Positions 59,297-64,000 of a DNA stretch of 64,000 nucleotides are shown here, piece by piece. Source of the stretch: Kocuria marina. Lineage in GTDB: Bacteria; Actinomycetota; Actinomycetes; Actinomycetales; Micrococcaceae. Every line of letters starts with the position of its first letter. Position 1 is the first letter of the stretch. The stretch covers positions 372,001 through 436,000 of the forward strand of contig NZ_JROM01000016.1 in the NCBI RefSeq assembly GCF_000786655.1. The letters are read 5' to 3'. The position numbers were made by a program, and so were the translations under genes. The notes under the pieces are model-generated. The model worked only from the letters and a program-made list of their open reading frames with translations, ran no database searches and had not been told where the DNA came from.

Positions 59297-60142
59297 TCAG
59301 ATCCGCGCGGCCTGGATGGGTGAGACCAGGATGGCCCGGGCCCCCACCTCGTAGAGCGCGTCCATGACCTTGTTGGTGTCGCTCTTGCGCACCATCGCGC
59401 GAACGGCCACCGCACCGTCGTGACCGAGCGGGGAGATCGTGGGGCCCTGCATACCCGGGGTGATCTCGGTGGCGGCGGCCAGCAGGTCCTCGGTGATGTC
59501 GTAATCCATCATCACGTACTGCCGCGCGACCAGCACACCCTGCAGACGACGTCGCAGCACGCGCAGTCCCTCGGGTTCCGGTTCGTCGCCGCGGCGGATG
59601 AGCAGCGCCTCGGAGGTCATGATCGGTTCGTCGAAGATCTCGAGGCCCGCCGCGCGCAGGGTGTTGCCGGTCTCCACGACGTCCGCGATCGCGTCCGCGA
59701 CACCCAACCGGATGGAGGATTCTACGGCGCCGTCCAGGCGGACGACCTCGGCATCCACGCCGCGGTCCGCGAGGTAACGCTCCAGCAGCAACTGGTAGCT
59801 CGTGGCGATCCGCTTGCCCTCGAGTTCCTGCACGGACTCGAACTGGCCGCGCGGGCCGGCCAACCGGAAGGTGGAACGAGCGAAGTCCAGGCCCAGCTCC
59901 TCCTCGGCCTCCGCGCCGGAATCGAGCAGCAGATCCCGTCCGGTGATCCCCAGGTCCAGGGTGCCGCCACCCACGTAGATCGCGATGTCCCGTGGGCGCA
60001 GGTAGAAGAACTCCACGTGGTTGTCGTTGTCCACGAGCACGAGTTCCCGGGTGCTGCGCCGCTGCCGGTAACCGGCCTCGGTGAGCATGGTGATGGCGGC
60101 TTCGGACAGCGCGCCCTTGTTGGGCACGGCTACTCGCAGCAT
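59297..60142 (-). CDS. hisG: ATP phosphoribosyltransferase, long form
   Basis: 281 residues. It joins ATP and PRPP, the first step of histidine synthesis. The N-terminus MLRVAVPNKGALSE and the PRPP-binding region VADAIADVVETGNTLRAAGL are diagnostic. The C-terminal ~75 residues form the ACT-like regulatory domain of the long form, so histidine feedback inhibition is expected. AAAGGAA precedes the ATG. Confidence 0.97.
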   Translation of the reverse strand: MLRVAVPNKGALSEAAITMLTEAGYRQRRSTRELVLVDNDNHVEFFYLRPRDIAIYVGGGTLDLGITGRDLLLDSGAEAEEELGLDFARSTFRLAGPRGQFESVQELEGKRIATSYQLLLERYLADRGVDAEVVRLDGAVESSIRLGVADAIADVVETGNTLRAAGLEIFDEPIMTSEALLIRRGDEPEPEGLRVLRRRLQGVLVARQYVMMDYDITEDLLAAATEITPGMQGPTISPLGHDGAVAVRAMVRKSDTNKVMDALYEVGARAILVSPIQAARI

Positions 60143-60212
60143 GGGATTCCTTTCCGCGGGGCGCAGATGACGGGGATCGGGGCGTTGCCCCGGAGCGGGT
60201 GACGCGCGGGGC

Positions 60213-60476
60213 TCAGAGGTACTTGTAGACGTCCTCGAGGCTCATACCCTTGGCGATCATCATGACCTGCACGTGGTAGAGCAACTGGGAGATCTCCTCA
60301 GCGGCCTCGGCGTCGGACTCGTACTCGCACGCCATCCAGACCTCGGCGGCCTCCTCGACGACCTTCTTCCCGATGCCGTGGATCCCGGAGTCCAGTTCTG
60401 TGACGGTCCTGGATCCCTCGGGGCGTTGCTCGGCCTTGGTGCGCAGTTCGGTGAAGAGGTCTTCGAAGGTTTTCAC
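60213..60476 (-). CDS. hisE: Phosphoribosyl-ATP pyrophosphatase
   Basis: 87 residues from GTG 60476. It hydrolyses PR-ATP to PR-AMP, the second step of histidine synthesis. MazG-like helices with metal ligands: [16 protein letters not shown] and [12 protein letters not shown]. The frame is open to 60524 but the family N-terminus ([14 protein letters not shown]) begins at GTG 60476. The start has a TACCCT -10 box 6 nt upstream, suggesting a leaderless mRNA and a promoter for hisEG. Confidence 0.95.
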   Translation of the reverse strand: MKTFEDLFTELRTKAEQRPEGSRTVTELDSGIHGIGKKVVEEAAEVWMACEYESDAEAAEEISQLLYHVQVMMIAKGMSLEDVYKYL

Positions 60477-60482
60477 CCCTTC

Positions 60483-60488
60483 AGGGTA
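60483..60488 (-). promoter_or_regulatory. -10 box of a leaderless-type promoter for hisE
   Basis: TACCCT on the minus strand ends 6 nt before GTG 60476. The GAAGGG between could act as a poor, too-close ribosome binding site. Confidence 0.45.
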
Positions 60489-60530
60489 ATGGGTGCGCGT
60501 GCCCGTCCCGAACGCGTGGCACATGCACGC

Positions 60531-60580
60531 CGCTCGCGGCCGGCCTCCGCGGATCGAGCGTGGCGGACCGGCCGCGAGCG
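60531..60580 (-). terminator. Terminator of the riboflavin cluster
   Basis: A perfect 13-bp stem (60531-60543 with 60568-60580) plus inner CCGC/GCGG pairing, 10 nt past the ribH stop. It separates the rib genes from hisE. Confidence 0.75.
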
Positions 60581-60590
60581 TCTGCTCCGT

Positions 60591-61070
60591 TCAGACCCCG
60601 TACTCGCGCAGGGTCAGGGCGGTGCTCAGGGCGGCGTGGGCGGCCTCGTAGCCCTTGTCCTCGTGCGAGCCCTCGAGGCCGGCGCGGTCCAGGCCCTGTT
60701 CCTCCGTGTCACACGTGAGCACGCCGAAGCCCACCGGGGTCCCGGTGGCCACGGACACGTCCGTGAGTCCGGAGGTCGCGGCGTGGCACACGTAGTCGAA
60801 GTGCGGGGTGCCGCCGCGGATCACGACGCCGAGCGCGACCACCGCGTCCGCCGTCTCCGCCAGGCGGCGGGCGGCCACGGGCAGCTCGAAGCTCCCGGGC
60901 ACGCGCACCCGCACGACCGTGCCGGTGTTCGCTTCCGTGAGGGCGCGCAGGGCGCCGTCGAGCAGCCCGTCCATGATCGTCGTGTGCCAGCTCGCGGCGA
61001 CCACGGCCACGGTCAGGTCCGAGGCGTCGAGGTCCGAGGCGAGGATGGTCGGGGCGCCGTGTCCGCTCAT
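60591..61070 (-). CDS. ribH: 6,7-dimethyl-8-ribityllumazine synthase
   Basis: 159 residues from ATG 61070 (AGGAGA upstream). It condenses the ribityl-uracil with dihydroxybutanone phosphate. Motifs: [35 protein letters not shown], and [20 protein letters not shown] with the catalytic His. The start overlaps the ribA stop by 4 bp. The upstream part of the open frame is noise. Confidence 0.97.
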   Translation of the reverse strand: MSGHGAPTILASDLDASDLTVAVVAASWHTTIMDGLLDGALRALTEANTGTVVRVRVPGSFELPVAARRLAETADAVVALGVVIRGGTPHFDYVCHAATSGLTDVSVATGTPVGFGVLTCDTEEQGLDRAGLEGSHEDKGYEAAHAALSTALTLREYGV

Positions 61071-61764
61071 GATGTTTCTCCTGGGTTGAGGTGGGTCAGG
61101 TGGTGGTGCATGCGGTCGCGCTTGGTGCGCAGGTAGTCCAGGTTCTCGGTGCGCGCGTGGACCTCGTGGGGGATCACGTTCGCCACGGTGATCCCGAGCG
61201 CCTCGAGCTTGGCGACCTTGTCCGGGTTGTTGGTCAGCAGCCGCACCGTGGTCAGGCCCATGGCCGCGAGGATCCGGGCGGCGGCGGTGTAGTCCCGGGC
61301 CTCCGCGGGCAGCCCGAGCATGGTGTTGGCGTCCACGGTGTCCGCTCCGCCGTCCTGGAGCTTGTAGGCGCGCAGCTTGTTGATCAGCCCGATCCCGCGG
61401 CCCTCGTGGTTGCGCAGGTACAGCACCGTGCCCCCGTGGCGGGAGATCCGTTCCAGCGCAAGGTGCAGTTGCGGTCCGCAATCACAGCGCCACGAGCCGA
61501 AGACGTCCCCGGTGAGGCACTCGGAATGCAGCCGCAGCAACGGTGGCAGAGCGGCTTCGTCGGCGGGCGGGGGTGCCGTGAGCGAGATGTGCTCGGCGGC
61601 GGGGATCCCCGACGGCTCCGGGACGCGCCACCCGGTCATTGAGAACGTGCCGTACTCGGAGGGCACGGTCACGGGGTCGCTGTGCTGCAGGGGCTCCGCT
61701 CCCGGGGCCGCGCGGTCGTCGGCCGGGGACGCGGGCTCGGGGATCTCGCCGGGGTCGAAAACGC

Positions 61765-61768
<4 letters not shown>
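61067..61768 (-). CDS. ribA: GTP cyclohydrolase II (stand-alone RibA)
   Basis: 233 residues from ATG 61768. It opens GTP to start riboflavin synthesis. Zinc cysteines: [18 protein letters not shown]; catalytic region [20 protein letters not shown] site [18 protein letters not shown] ~35-residue Pro/Asp-rich leader precedes the fold. In most actinobacteria this domain is fused behind RibB; here it is a separate gene, joined to the RibE-RibB gene only by an ATGA overlap. Confidence 0.95.
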
Positions 61769-63156
<1,388 letters not shown>

Positions 63157-63244
63157 TGATTCTCCTTGGGGATCCGGGGTGCGCGGGGTTCTCGGGAACA
63201 TCCCGGCGCGAGGTCTTGGTGTGCTGCGTCAGTTCAGGGGCGTG

Positions 63245-64000
63245 TCATGGGGCGTCGGGTACGGGACCCGCGGGCCGCAAGTGCCACCGTCCATCGACGC
63301 CCACGCGGCTGATCGCCTCCATCTGCTCCGTGGCCTCTTCGTGGCCGGGGCGCGCGAGGTCCGCCGGGTGCCGCACGGGGTCACCGCGCCATGACGACGC
63401 CGCGGCAAGCGTTGCGATCCCGAGCGACGCGACCGACGCCGCGCCGTCCCCGAGGATCAGGGGTGCCTGGTACAACCACAGTTCGTCCACGAGATCGGCG
63501 GCGAGGAACGCGGCGGACACCGTGGGCCCGCCTTCCACGAGCACGTGGGAGACCCCGTGATCCTTCAGGGTGTGCAGTGCCTCGGCGGGATCGTGCGTGG
63601 TGAGGTGGATGAACCGCCCGTCGTGCCCGCGGTCGGTGGATGCGACGTCTCCGCGATCCGTTCCCGTGTCTCCCGGGACTCCGCGTTCGGTGTCTTCCCG
63701 GGGCGCGCGGTCGACGACGCCGCGCCGGACCTTGGCGTTCCCCGGCACGGGCCGGGTGCTCATGACCGCCCGCAGGGGTTGCCGCTCGAGGGGTTCACCC
63801 GCGGCATCCCGCGCGGTCAGGGTCGGATCGTCCGCGCGCAGGGTCCCGCCGCCCACCAGGATCGCGTCCACCCGGGCTCGTAGGGCGTGGCCCTGATCCC
63901 GAGCGGGTGCCCCCGTGATCCATCGGCTCGTCCCGTCCGCGGCGGCCACCCGGCCGTCGATCGTCTGCGCGAGTTTCAGCGTCACGAACGGCCGCGCATC
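63245..64000 (-). CDS. ribD: RibD reductase (C-terminal) domain, truncated by window edge
   Basis: The frame runs off the right edge; 252 codons are visible. RPFVTLKLAQTIDGRVAA and DAILVGGGTLRADDP are the start of the NADPH-dependent reductase half of bifunctional RibD, which reduces the ribosyl-amino-uracil. The deaminase half would lie beyond the window. VSHVLVEGGPTVSAAFLA is the later reductase motif. An insertion rich in Asp, Arg and Gly (about residues 97-127 of the visible part) separates two strands and is not seen in typical members. It precedes ribEB by 88 bp. Confidence 0.9.
   Translation of the reverse strand, partial: DARPFVTLKLAQTIDGRVAAADGTSRWITGAPARDQGHALRARVDAILVGGGTLRADDPTLTARDAAGEPLERQPLRAVMSTRPVPGNAKVRRGVVDRAPREDTERGVPGDTGTDRGDVASTDRGHDGRFIHLTTHDPAEALHTLKDHGVSHVLVEGGPTVSAAFLAADLVDELWLYQAPLILGDGAASVASLGIATLAAASSWRGDPVRHPADLARPGHEEATEQMEAISRVGVDGRWHLRPAGPVPDAP

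Overview
This 64 kb window is a continuous piece of a high-GC actinobacterial chromosome. Gene content, gene order (pgi-zwf-opcA-pgl-secG-tpiA-pgk-gap-whiA-yvcK-rapZ-uvrC, and ribD..ribH-hisEGFI-trpE..trpA-lgt-gltBD-pyk), frequent GTG starts and frequent ATGA/GTGA stop-start overlaps point to the family Micrococcaceae. A Kocuria-like organism is my best guess, but this is an inference from protein resemblance. Nearly all of it is core housekeeping DNA. I see no insertion sequence, prophage, integron or CRISPR array.

Layout. (1) 1-3914, plus strand: the end of glucose-6-phosphate isomerase, then the oxidative pentose phosphate genes zwf, opcA and pgl, ending at a perfect bidirectional terminator. 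(2) 4113-8883, minus strand: secG and lower glycolysis (tpiA, pgk, gap), then whiA. (3) 8935-17640, minus strand: yvcK, rapZ, uvrC, an acyltransferase, a HAD phosphatase and uvrA, several overlapping by 4-8 bp. (4) 17763-22079: a MarR-regulated 14-TM drug exporter facing a metallo-beta-lactamase-fold hydrolase and a bile-acid/sodium symporter family carrier. (5) 22215-26138, plus strand: a DUF3516 helicase and a SatD-like/DUF3307-like pair behind a palindromic operator. (6) 26199-32065, minus strand: two TerC paralogues (one behind a candidate yybP-ykoY manganese riboswitch), uvrB and coaE. (7) 32058-34430: a BCCT osmolyte transporter fused to a degenerate dephospho-CoA-kinase domain. (8) 34588-44781: IMPACT-family gene, rpsA, an Eis-like acetyltransferase, polA, an ANTAR response regulator, tRNA-Leu(CAA), a decayed DUF1801 fragment and pyk. 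(9) 44964-64000, minus strand: gltBD, lgt, tryptophan, histidine and riboflavin genes.

How the genes work together. Regions 1-2 take glucose-6-phosphate through the pentose phosphate branch and triose phosphates to 1,3-bisphosphoglycerate, with pyk further along closing glycolysis. uvrA, uvrB, uvrC and polA together are the nucleotide excision repair set. Region 9 combines glutamate supply with Trp, His and riboflavin synthesis.

The most unusual features are three gene fusions: (a) BCCT transporter plus CoaE-like domain immediately upstream of the real coaE; (b) riboflavin synthase (RibE) fused to DHBP synthase (RibB), with RibA as a separate overlapping gene, instead of the usual RibBA; (c) indole-glycerol-phosphate synthase (TrpC) fused to tryptophan synthase beta (TrpB). 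Also notable are recurrent leaderless-type promoters (TANNNT placed 6-7 nt before the start codon) and several sharp palindromes in otherwise GC-rich intergenic DNA.
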